From assembly GCA_037127315.1 (NCBI GenBank), contig JBBBDQ010001687.1:77001-141000 (forward strand): DNA of 64,000 bases. The letters are read 5' to 3'. Position numbers and translations under genes: made by a program. The notes under the pieces were generated by a model. That model was not told where the DNA came from. It did no database searches and was given only the letters and a program-made list of their open reading frames with translations. Positions 1-8,859 of the stretch are shown piece by piece (within the stretch, counting starts at the first letter, position 1; each line of letters starts with the position of its first letter). Source of the DNA: Ascarosepion bandense (lineage: Eukaryota; Mollusca; Cephalopoda; Sepiida; Sepiidae).

Positions 1-432
1 AAGCGAGTTCCGACACAATATTAGTTTTTAACGTGGGTAACCTAAGCGCGTACGCTCAGGCGATTGGTCAAAGATTACCCAGCCCCGCTTATGCGGTAAC
101 TGGGTACAAAGCTTGTTAAAGCTGGTCATTGCTTCCCGGCCAGCGGGCAGGAAGTGAGTATCTAAGAACAGATACTACACCTTTGATTTACCCTACTCCC
201 CCACTGTAGCGAGTTGTGATACAAGGTCAGTTTTTAACGTAGGGAACCTGTGCGCATACGCTCAGGACATGGGTCAAAGATTACCCAGCCCCCCGCTTAT
301 GCGGTAACTGGGCACAAAGCTGGTCTTAGCTTGTCATAGCTTGTCAAAGCTGGTCAAAAGCTAGTCTTAACTGGTCATTGCTTCCAGGCCGGCGAGCAGG
401 AAGAGAGCATCCGAGAACAGATACTACGCCTT
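1..432. repeat. two-copy tandem satellite-like repeat (about 205 bp unit)
   Basis: Two diverged direct copies start near 3 and 208. Both contain GCGAGTT, TTTTTAACGT, a TACGCTCAGG segment, AAAGATTACCCAGCCCC, GCTTATGCGGTAACTGGG and a shared end around AGAACAGATACTAC. The second copy is longer because of an internal run of 9-10 bp near-repeats of the GCTGGTC / GCTTGTC type (about 315-385). The array probably continues to the left of the window. No coding capacity is supported. Confidence 0.7.
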
Positions 433-812
433 GATCCCAGCCAAAAGGCCGAGCCGATAGCGACCGCGATAAAAATGCCATTTTTAAACGGCACATTATC
501 AAACAATGTAAACCGATGATGGCAATGGCCGAAAATCCAGATACCATAAATAAAATAAAATAACATCATCTGCTGAATTATTTTTTAATTATTATTAAGA
601 GAAGGGTTCGTAAGCAGGGGTTTGGTTAGTAATGATTAATCTACTTGTTTGACTGATCATAAACCATTTATAATAAGTTTGTTGCTCACTAGGTGCCTCG
701 ACTTGTGGGCTTGTCTCAAAACCAAGGCAATCTTAGCAAAAGAACAATAATAATTAAAAATATTATACGGTATAAAATATCTTGTTAATGCATTTGCATT
801 AATCGTGTATTA
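433..812. other. no gene seen; AT-rich intergenic DNA
   Basis: The predicted open frames here are short, overlap on one strand and resemble nothing I recognise. The sequence becomes strongly AT-rich after 560. Confidence 0.5.
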
Positions 813-1214
813 TACTACCGGCCATAATTATTAGGCCATCCCAGTGTTTATTTTTTAATTATGTATTTCATCCTATTTTTTAGTATTTATTGCCAAGTGA
901 ATAATTGTAAATAAAAAAGAATGGTTCTTTTGTTAATACTGCATAATAACATGTGCATCAAATGAATTAATAAATATTTAATAATTACCTATATTGCAGT
1001 TTTATCAATGAAAGAATGAAGAAAATTTAGGGTGATTCGAACGAGTTCATCTTTGCTTCCTTATCTTGTAAAATTTTGCAAAGTAATAATAACAAAAGAA
1101 CGATTCTATTTTCATTTAGAATTATCCACTTGGCAATAAATACTAAAAATAATAGGAAATACATGATTTCTTTAAAAAAAAACTGGGGTGGCCTAATAAT
1201 TATGGCCGGTAGTG
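813..1214. mobile_element. MITE with about 120-bp terminal inverted repeats
   Basis: The left end reads CTACCGGCCATAATTATTAG and the right end is its reverse complement. Inside, TATTTATTGCCAAGTG on the left matches CACTTGGCAATAAATA on the right, so the arms are roughly 120 bp with about 160 bp between them. Both ends are bounded by TA-containing sequence, as expected for a Tc1/mariner-superfamily element that duplicates TA. No transposase is present, so it is non-autonomous. Confidence 0.8.
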
Positions 1215-1485
1215 TACATAGGAAACGACAAATCTTTTGAAAAGCATGTGAGAGGCTACGGATTTATTGACTTGCCTTTGTTGTTTGATTCCCCACAGAA
1301 ATGTACTAAATAACACCTTTTATGAAGATTGCTCAAATGTCAAAAGTTCATTATTTTAGATATTTTATCAGCATAAGGTACAGAGAAGCACCAATTCCAA
1401 AGTTCGTAAAATTGATAAAATTTCAAAATAGGCTTTTGTTATCAGGAAAGAGAAAAAAACAAATAATTACAATAAACGGCTTTAT

Positions 1486-1493
<8 letters not shown>

Positions 1494-1540
<47 letters not shown>
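1494..1540. repeat. (TA)n microsatellite
   Basis: Pure alternating TA run of about 47 bp, abutting the CAGTG terminus of the next element. Confidence 0.95.
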
Positions 1541-1543
<3 letters not shown>

Positions 1544-1640
1544 TGAGACGCATAAGTCTTGGATACATGCTATTTTCTGTCAATATGCCTCATAAAAGAT
1601 AAAATAGTTATTGTCCTAATACTTTTGCACAGCACTATAT
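1541..1640. mobile_element. short non-autonomous Tc1-type element
   Basis: It begins CAGTGAGACGCATAAGTCTT and ends near TACTTTTGCACAGCAC, about 100 bp later. CAGTG is a frequent Tc1-family terminus. The first 35 bp recur at 1653 as the end of the neighbouring Tc1 element with few changes, so this looks like an internally deleted relative. TA-rich DNA lies on both sides. Confidence 0.6.
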
Positions 1641-1741
1641 ATATATATATATACAGTGAGACGTATAAGTCTTGGATACATGTTATTTTCTGTTATAACT
1701 CTAGTTTATGTTCGCCATTTTGCCTGATATTTGGTAAGTAA

Positions 1742-1945
1742 TGTTTTTTTTTTTAATCATATCACCCCGAGCAAGGAGGTAACGCCACTGATGTGCAGGG
1801 GGCTACGTAAGAGTGAAAAGATTTGGAAAAGAGAAAACCGGAAACCACATCCTAAACAGGAAACAAGGGATAAGCCTCTTCACCTGTTCAATAGACGTGA
1901 GTGGAGTGTGAACCGGGCGATAATGTCTCATAAAGTTGCTTTAGT
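1742..1945 (-). mobile_element. LINE-B 3' tail (5'-truncated)
   Basis: It starts with a poly(T) run (minus-strand poly(A)), then AATCATATCACCCCGAGCAA, the constant 3' end of LINE-B seen also at 13500, 42330, 49650, 57160 and 62340. It continues through the GTGCAGGGGGCTACGTAAGAG block and stops near the GAACCGGGCG motif. No coding part remains. Confidence 0.75.
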
Positions 1946-2038
1946 TGTACGTGGAAGGAAAATTAAAAACTCATGGTTGAATCTATTTTTTTATCAAAGT
2001 TCAAAATTACTCTATGCAAAAGTATTGGATATATCAGT

Positions 2039-2780
2039 TTAATATTTTGTTGCGTAGCCTCTGTTTTGTTTCACTGCTTCCAGTCGCTTTCTATAGTTGG
2101 CCACAAGTTTTCCACACTGATCCACCGTTACTTTACCCCATTCTTCCTGGCATAATTCCTCTAATTGCTTGATATTTTGTGGATTCCGCTTATGAACTTT
2201 AACCTTCAAAGTATTCCACAAATTCCCAATTGGATTCAAGTCGGGAGACTGACTTGGCCAATTGAGATTATTAATACCATTATTTTCAAACCATTCCTTT
2301 GTAAGTTTTGCGGTATGTTTGGGATCATTGTCGTATTGAAGCACGAAATTCCGATCATATCTTAAAGAAGTTGCAGATTTCTGAAGGTTCTTCTCTAGAA
2401 TCTCCCTGTACATGCTACCATTCATTCTACCATGGATAACTTGTAACTCACCAGTGCCCTTAGAAGAAAAGCATCCCCATATCATAATGGAACCACCCCC
2501 AAACTTAACTGTGGGGATGGTATTGTGCTTGTTGAAGGCATTACCATTTTTTCGCCGAACACTTGTCACTGTGTTCCTTCCGAATAGTTCGACTTTCGTT
2601 TTATCCGACCAGATTACCTTTTCCCAAAAGTGCATACCTTTCTTTTCATAAGTTTCGACAAACCTTAATCGGTCTTTGACATGTTTGGTTTTCAGTTAAG
2701 GCATTTTTCTTGGTGATTTTGTATGAAAGCCTGTACGATATAGAGCTCTGCTAATGGTAAACCATTGTAACATCCATTAC
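2039..2780 (-). pseudogene. Tc1/mariner-superfamily DD34E transposase, dead
   Basis: The readable frame on the minus strand ends at 2039. An uninterrupted part of 198 aa (2635-2039) carries the catalytic core. The first aspartate lies in VIWSDKTKVELFG and the second in LQYDNDPKHTAK. The third acidic position in SPDLNPIGNLW, normally Glu in this family, is Gly. Translating further upstream in the same frame gives KTKHVKDRLRFVETYEKKG, preceded by an in-frame TAA near 2698, and before that a recognisable bipartite-domain remnant that runs into a TA microsatellite. Truncation, a stop and loss of a catalytic residue make it non-functional. Confidence 0.9.
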
Positions 2781-2782
2781 AG

Positions 2783-3285
2783 TATATATATATATATATA
2801 TATATATAATACAAGCGACTCCGACTGACACTATATTGGTCGAGTTTTGATCCCGACCAAAAGCTAGTGAATGTCTAGTCACACTGATCAGCTGTGATAT
2901 ACATATACATAATGCTCTCATTACAATTGATCTCTCTAGAGAGGAAAATTTTTAAAGCAGTTACTACTTCAGCGATTTAAGTATTACTCTTCAGAAATGA
3001 ATTGAGTTCTTTTGGTGACTGGCGTGTGCATACTCTGCTTATATACAGCACGTTAAAATATCCATTCTCTGATTCCATGCGCCTATAGTTTCGGGGTTAG
3101 CGACTGCGTTTGACACCAAATCAGTCAAGTTTCGATCCCGTCCAGAAGAAAATGGATGTCCAGACACACTGATGAGCTGTGATACAGCGAAACAGTATTG
3201 TATGTGGATGACTAATATATATATATATATATATATATATGCAGAGATAGACAGATATGAGCACACCTATATATATATATATATA
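2783..3285. repeat. (TA)n runs and a pair of tRNA-like short repeats
   Basis: TA runs lie at 2783-2808, 3214-3240 and 3268-3285. Two related about 100-bp copies (2811-2915 and 3097-3195) share a GCGACT segment, a box-B-like GTTTCGATCCCG, ATG(T)C(C)AGACACACTGAT and GAGCTGTGATA. They could be remnants of a third tRNA-derived SINE family, but box A is not convincing. Confidence 0.45.
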
Positions 3286-3421
3286 CAAAGACAGAAAATC
3301 TAAGCAAGAGCCAACAACCTACAACGGTTTCGCCCTACGGCTCGTCAGGAAATTTCCCTGACGAGCCGTAGGTCGAAACCGTTGTAGGTTGTTGGCTCTT
3401 GCTTAGATTTTCTGTCTTTGT
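3286..3421. repeat. foldback with hammerhead-ribozyme-like core (Penelope-type hallmark?)
   Basis: This is a near-perfect inverted repeat. The left arm CAAAGACAGAAAATCTAAGC matches the right end, arms are about 65 bp and the centre is GGAAATTTCC. On the minus strand the left arm reads CTGACGA, then GCC-GTAG-GGC (a 3-bp stem II), then GAAA, then CC-GTTGTA-GG closed by A-U. That is the conserved hammerhead layout (CUGANGA, stem II, GAAA, short stem III, UH). The right arm on the plus strand has the same core with one stem II change (GTC for GGC). Hammerhead motifs of this minimal type are known from Penelope-like retroelements; linkage to such an element here is inference. Confidence 0.6.
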
Positions 3422-3659
3422 TTACTCTACTTTCGTATTGAGCGCTTTAGTGTTAGGGTTTTCGTTTTGGGTTTTTTTTTCTTTCGTACGAGTGCTTGAC
3501 TTTTTGTTCATGTACTTCGTTTGTTTCTTTTTTTGCTTCCCCTTCTTTTCTCTCCGAGTTCGTTTTCGGTGGGTTGTACAAGACGATTTAAATTATAGCT
3601 TAATTAATACTAGTTTTGGCAGAGTTAGTTCGGTTACTATTGGTATTGTTGTTGCTATA

Positions 3660-3668
<9 letters not shown>
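3422..3668 (+). other. unassigned low-complexity open frame beside the foldback
   Basis: A plus-strand frame running 3399-3746 is rich in Phe, Val and Leu and ends in TA-repeat translation (YIYIYI). It resembles no protein I know. It probably reflects T-rich DNA, or the edge of the Penelope-type element suggested by the foldback. Confidence 0.3.

Positions 3669-3720
<52 letters not shown>
3669..3720. repeat. (TA)n microsatellite
   Basis: About 52 bp of alternating TA directly before the next foldback. Confidence 0.95.
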
Positions 3721-3724
<4 letters not shown>

Positions 3725-3813
3725 CAGAAATAGTAGGAGGATTTGAATAATTAAATAATTCATCAAGCTTCTATATTACTTAATTATTCAAATCTTCCTA
3801 CTATTTCTGTAAT
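3721..3813. repeat. small foldback, arms about 34 bp
   Basis: ATTACAGAAATAGTAGGAGG at 3721 is mirrored by CCTACTATTTCTGTAAT ending at 3813, separated by about 25 nt containing AAGCTT. It abuts the TA run, as several other foldbacks in this window do. Confidence 0.85.
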
Positions 3814-4713
3814 ATCTGTTGCTCGGACCAGCTGCTAATGCTCTGGATTGAGCGGCTTGGTGAGAGTACTCATGGCTCTGGGAGGCACTGTTCTACGGGT
3901 AAAGGAACTTGGATAAGTTCCACCACGGAATTTGTGAACGAGCTGCGCGTCATCGAGTTTAATTCCTTACCTCTTCGTCACCAGGGCCCGTGGTACAGTT
4001 GGTATGACATCTGATTTATAACCTGTCTAAAATGTATAAAAGCAAATAACGGTACACTCATATTAGAAAAAGAAAAAATACTTCAGAGATGGGATGAGTA
4101 TATTGGTGATCCCTTCCAAAATAAGAGAGAGCAACCAACATTACACAAAAATACGGATAGACAAGAAATATTAAAAACCGAAGTGGAATCGGCAATGCCC
4201 AATTGATCAGAAACAAAACAGGAGGACCCGACGGTATTGTAATAGAGATACTGACGTCCTTAGACGGATTTGCCTCAGACAGGACCACGTAAATAATAAA
4301 CGAATTCAACGACAGCGGCGAAATACCGGAGGCACATAACAAAACTCATCATCCGGATTCTGATGGAAAAAGTGCGCAGCAGAATTGGCCCAGAGAATGG
4401 ACAAGAACTGGGTGGCTTCGTTAAAGATACCGGAACGAGGAATGCGATATTCTTGCTCAGAATGCTATCTGAAAATGTAATACAAATTCAGAAGGACCCT
4501 TAGCTGTGCTTTATAGACTACGCAAAGGCGTTTAATAAAATACGCCATAAAGACGTGATAAAGATGCTCGACAACCTCAACGTTTCCGGGAAATAAATTA
4601 GGATAATCAAGAATTTATATTGGCTGCAAACAACTTACGTACAATTTAGGAAGTGAACTCAGCAGGTATACAAAAACAAAAAGCGGCGGATGTGTTTTCT
4701 CACCGGATTTATC

Positions 4714-5032
4714 CAATGTGCGTTGTGGTGCATTGGATATCGGCACGGGACGAGAAATCAAGGAGCCGAGTTCGAATTCCAGCTAAATTCATTGCATTCA
4801 CTTACGAGCAAATACCCTTGGGAAAGGTATTAATCCGTCTCTTCCTTCCAGTTATGGGTTAAATAGCAGGGCAGATTGGGTTCTATAACCTTGGTCGGCA
4901 ACTAGTCTACCACAGAGAGTAATGGCAACCTACTGCGGGATAATCTTCTTCCCAATCAGTCATGTCTCTTTCGAGACATGATCGCCCAAGCGTGTATCAC
5001 GTATGGCACTTAACTGACTGATATAGCGAAAC
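4714..5032 (+). mobile_element. SINE-1 (tRNA-derived) inside LINE-A
   Basis: Begins ATGTGCGTTGTGGTGCATTG (box-A-like), has box B GAGTTCGAATTCC, then the shared central domain (GGGAAAGGTATTAATCCGTC, GTTATGGGTTAAATAGCAGG, GGCAACC, TGGCAACCTACTGCGGGATA), and ends in GTATGGCACTTAACTGACTG. It interrupts the LINE-A codons just after LSPDL, and the LINE resumes at about 5033 with TATAGCGAAACG. Confidence 0.85.
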
Positions 5033-5408
5033 GATTCTGAGATAAATAAAATTCTTGCATGGTTTAGTCATTGGTGGTCACAGTCTCAACAATGTAAGAT
5101 GCGCGGATGACACGGTGCTGATAGCAGACACGGAAAAGAAAATGAAGGACATCCTTCTGAAGGTAGCAAAAGAAAGGGAGAAGAAAAGACTAAGCATAAA
5201 CTTCAAGAAAAATGAATGTATGGTCGTCAGCAAAAAAAAAAAAAAAAAAAAAAGACCCCAAAATGCCAACCATTGGTCAAAGAAACTAAAATAAAACAAG
5301 TAAATAAATTTAGAGATCTGGTAAGCGTTCTGACAGAGGATAGAAAGTGCGACATGGAGATCCAAAGACTCATTGGCATGACCAAAGATGCATTTCAAAA
5401 ACTAACCA

Positions 5409-6258
5409 GAGTTTTTTTTAATCATTTCACCCCAAGCAAGGCATTCCACTGCCACTATTGCGCAGGGGGGATACATAGGGGAAGGTGGTGAGAAAGAGTG
5501 GTTAGATATAGGAAATGTCAGAAGGAGGGTGATAGACGGGTAAGGATGTAGATGGGAAGAGTGTTTGAGAGAATGGATGCGAGTTAGTGTGTTAGGTGTC
5601 TATAGACCTCACACTTAAACTCCTGGAGATTGTAGCTGTCGGGAAAGCAAATATGTGGAAGGGAATTCCACAGGCGGGAAGTGCGAGATAAGAAGCTGTT
5701 GGAGTAGAAATTGCGGTTACATTTTATCGGTTTAACTCTAAAAGGGTGGGACCTAGTTGCTAATCTAGTATCTCGTGCAAATTCGTACCTAGGGCCACCA
5801 GTGATCTATATTCGTCGGAGCAGGAGTCGTGAAAGTATTTATAGAAGAGGCACAGGGAAACCACGTCACGCCGGTGAGAGAGTGACTTCAGGCAGTCTAC
5901 CAAGTCGGTATCGATCACATTACATACTCTCCGTTGTATTTTGTCAAGAACCCCGAGGAGAATAGCAGGGGCACCCGACCAGATGTGGCAGCAGTATTCA
6001 ATAAACGGGCGGATGGTAGACTTATATATGTGCAGGATAGATTCAGACAGGAAAAACTTCCGGGTCCTGAACAGAGAACCGACTTTCATAGCAGCGGATT
6101 TAGCAATGGATTCGATATAATCTTTCCACTTGAGGTCCGCTGAAAGTGTGAGGCCAAGGAGGCGTAGTGTTTTACTCTTTGGGAGGCAAGCCTGTTTCAT
6201 GCTAATGGGATGTAGGTGCGATTGTCTATGATGGTTAATTGATCGCAGCTTCGTTTTG
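5409..6258 (-). pseudogene. LINE-B 3' part inserted in LINE-A (minus strand)
   Basis: Minus strand, so the 3' end is at 5409 with a poly(T) run and the LINE-B constant tail. The C-terminal RT region reads out at 6200-5763: SKTLRLLGLTLSADLKWKDY, then ILHIYKSTIRPFIEYCCHIW, then SLSHRRDVVSLCLFYKYF. This is the downstream region conserved in all LINE-B copies here. It splits LINE-A between KLTRV and RVLK; both flanks hold an AGAGT-like segment that may be the target duplication. The copy is 5'-truncated and lacks the RT active site. Confidence 0.85.
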
Positions 6259-6769
6259 GAAGCATTAAAGTTTACGAGAGTATTGAAAAAACAAAAAATC
6301 TCATTGGAAAAAAGAAAAGATTGCTATGTGATATCTGTCCTTTTGTATGGAAGTGAATATTGGACGATCTCATCAAGGATAAAGGAGAGGCTTGAGGCAT
6401 CTAAAATGTGGTTCTACAGAAGACCGCTGAGGATATCATGGACCGAGCACGTAACTCACGATGAGGTGTTTGAGAGGATGCAAACGAGAAGAAAACTCAT
6501 TCTTAACATCAGGAAACGACAGATGAGGAAAGAGGGTCTGGAGAATTTAATACTCACAGGACGGATAGAAGGAAAGAGAGACAATGAAAAGCAGAGCGAG
6601 ACATACTTGATAGGCCTGGGCAAATAGATGTCGGAGTGGGGTTTGGGAGAGATACCAAAAGAAAAATATTGAGAGTAACCAGAGACAGAGCCAAGAGGAA
6701 GACCATGATCGCCTACGTCCTGAAGGGACACGGCACGTAAAGAAGAAAAATAATGAGACTTGGTAGACG

Positions 6770-6878
6770 AAAGACGAAACTGATAGTCTGTTAGGATTTC
6801 TCAGGGACAAAAAAAATCTGAGGGAGGAAGAGTGAGACAAAGAAAGAGGCAAGAATAATCAGAATGTGTGGTTTTGTA

Positions 6879-6935
<57 letters not shown>

Positions 6936-7480
6936 GAGGGCAAAGGAGATTGACGAATACTGTAGAGAAGTTAAATAAAAAAAAACCTCGTGTCAAGATA
7001 TGATGACGCTTTATGATTGTTGATATGAAAATCTCCCCGATGACAGATATGATTATCGGCATTGCGGTAAAGGCGGCCGACTACATCGCCCATACAACGA
7101 CTTCGTATTTTGCATTTCAACCGGACATTTAGAGTTAGTACACGACGAACAATTTTTATTTATTTACCCCAAAATATCAATAAAATTATTCAAAAAAAAA
7201 AAAAAAAAAAAAAAAAGAAAACAAGAAAGAAAACTTTTATGCAATTTTCTAATTTCCTTTTTAAAAAAGACCCATCAAAACTTGTAAATATTCTTGAGTT
7301 CCTTGACCGAAAGAAGAAAAAAAATGAAGTATTATTTTTTTTATTTACAGGACGTAATTTCTGTTAGGAAAGTATAAACTTACATCATACACTGTTGCTG
7401 TTCTGCTCCACTTTTTGGTAAGTACATTTATAACTTTCACGGTTGTCTACTAATTCAAAGATTACACTTTTTTCCTTTTT
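6770..7480 (+). repeat. upstream block of STEAP-A unit, duplicated at 26010-26650
   Basis: GATAGTCTGT(T/C)AGGATTTC at 6780 and 26022 starts a collinear match. It continues through TTTTGCATTTCA (7110 / 26290), TTTTATGCAATTTTCT, CATCAAAACTTGTAAAT and TTGACCGAAAGAAGAAAAAA, and peaks at the exon-like block. A (GACA)n/(GA)n run sits at 6882-6934 and poly(A) at 7190-7216. The match is old and patchy except around the exon, so this is probably the 5' boundary of the tandem gene duplication and may include the promoter. Confidence 0.65.
7351..7417 (+). other. predicted non-coding 5' exon of STEAP-A
   Basis: The acceptor TTTATTTACAG ends at 7350 and the donor G|GTAAGT starts at 7418, giving a 67-nt exon. 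The block plus about 60 nt of downstream intron is almost identical to 26507-26640 near STEAP-B, apart from an 8-nt insertion there. The sequence farther out is much more diverged, a pattern expected of a constrained exon. It precedes the coding-exon acceptor at 17566-17567 by about 10.2 kb. No ATG-initiated frame is evident, so it would be 5' UTR. Transcription is not shown. Confidence 0.55.
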
Positions 7481-7524
7481 TCTTTTCTTTTTTTTTTAAA
7501 TAAATACTGACAGTTTTTTAATAC

Positions 7525-7635
7525 TGTCATCAATTGTAACGGTTAAAGCTTGTCTCGTTTGAACGACTACTTCTGAGTAGTGAGTTCGATCTTCACTGGG
7601 TGCACCATGTTTTCGGCCTTGTACCACATTTAATG
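7525..7635 (+). mobile_element. SINE-2 fragment (tRNA-like)
   Basis: Contains GTAACGGTTAAAGCTTGTCTC, then AGTAGTGAGTTCGATCTTCAC (box B) and GGGTGCACCAT...GGCCTTGTACCACA. The same layout appears at 10105, 11520, 33205(-) and 43318(-). It resembles a tRNA with a long middle arm, but cloverleaf pairing is imperfect, so this is a SINE rather than a tRNA gene. Confidence 0.6.
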
Positions 7636-7639
7636 AATA

Positions 7640-8635
7640 AAGAAATTTAATCAAGAATTTATATTGGCTGCAAACAACCTACGTACGATTTAGGAAGTGA
7701 ACTCAGCAGGTATACAAAAATAAAAAGCGGCAGATGTGTTTTCACACCGGATTTATCCAATGTGCGTTGTGGGGCATTGAATATCGGCTCGGAACGAGAA
7801 ATCGGGGAGCCGAGTTCGAATTCCAGCTAAATTCATTGCATTCACTTTCGCGCAAATACCCTTGGGAAAGGTATTTAATCTGTCTATTCCTTCCAGTTAT
7901 GGGTTAAATAGCAGGACAGATTGGGTTCTATAGGCTTGGTCGGCAACCAGTCTACCACAGAAAGCAATGGCAACCTACTGCGGGATAATCTTCTTCCCAG
8001 TCAGTCATGTCTGTTTCGAGACATGATCGTCCAAACGTGTATCACGTATGGCACTTGACTGACTGAATATAATAGTTGGAAACATAATTAAAACTCCTTC
8101 TGGGCATAGTGGGGGATCGGTTTTCTATTGTCATGAAGTAATAAACTGATCCCCCACTAATTATACTAAATATAATAATGTAATATAATCTATCTCTTCT
8201 CCTTATAGTTATGAGTTAAATAACAGGACAGATTGGGTTCTATAGCCTTGGTTGGCAACCAGTCTACCGCAGAAAGTAATGGTTACCTACTACGGAATAA
8301 TCTTCTGCCCAGTCAGTCATGTCTCTTTCGAGACATGATCGCCCAAAGCGTGTATCACGTATGGCACTTAACTGACTGACTGAATATAATAGAAACATGA
8401 TTAAGGCTTCTACCGGGCATAAAGTGGGTGATCGGTTTTCTATTGTTATGAAGTAATAAACTGATCCCCCACTAATTACTACTTATTAATATAATAATAT
8501 AATTCACCAGTCTACCGCAGAAAGCAATGGCAACCTACTGCGGGAAAATCTTCTGCCCAGTCAGTTATGTCTCTTTCGAGACATGATCGCCCAAGCGTGT
8601 ATCACGTATGGCACTTAACTGACTGACTAACTATT
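7640..8635 (+). mobile_element. LINE-A scrap plus SINE-1 with repeated body units
   Basis: 7640-7757 repeats the LINE-A segment at 4605-4713 (TTTATATTGGCTGCAAACAA), joined to SINE-1 at the same base as there. The SINE head and body run 7758-8065. A linker with a 15-bp hairpin (8109-8157) follows, then a second body unit without tRNA head (8190-8395), a second hairpin linker (8428-8476) and a third body unit (8510-8630). Body units end in the ACTGACTGACT motif. Confidence 0.75.
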
Positions 8636-8859
8636 TAAATAGGTACCTCAGTCATCTCTAAATCGTAAAAAAAAAAGCAGCATGAATGAATAATAATAAT
8701 AATAAAAAACCCTAAAACGAACTTTTCCCATCAAAATGGAAATGTTCTTATTAAGATGAAAGATCAAAGTATTTTTTTAATTATTTAAAAAAAAATTAAT
8801 TCTTTCTAACACGTTCGAAATTTTGTTTCTTGTTTTGATTTTAGTTCGTGGGTAAATAA

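Larger units (their letters stand above)
1653..2782 (-). mobile_element. Tc1-like DNA transposon, defective
   Basis: One end (CAGTGAGACGTATAAGTCTT) is at 1653. The transposase reads toward it on the minus strand from 2782. The opposite end and the N-terminal DNA-binding region are missing, replaced by a (TA)n run at 2783-2808. A LINE-B 3' tail has inserted at about 1742-1945. The element cannot be autonomous. Confidence 0.8.
4045..6752 (+). pseudogene. LINE-A reverse transcriptase, broken by two nested insertions
   Basis: The plus strand carries degraded pieces of one non-LTR retrotransposon ORF in order. 4062-4330 has NKTGGPDGIVIEIL. 4490-4710 has LCFIDYAKAF (RT motif A) and the beginning of the GCVLSP motif. 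5040-5408 has the RT active site as RCADDTVLIAD, then a thumb-like region. 6259-6750 has the C-terminal region with ILTGRIEGKRD, ending in a GAAGAA-type tail. Frameshifts and stops occur throughout. A SINE splits the GCVLSP region and a minus-strand LINE-B splits the thumb. The family is an APE-type LINE; RTE/jockey-group placement is my guess. Confidence 0.85.

Noticed and set aside
3399..3746. 115-aa Phe/Val-rich membrane-like protein
   Set aside because: The last third is TA-microsatellite translation and the rest is T-rich sequence next to a foldback.
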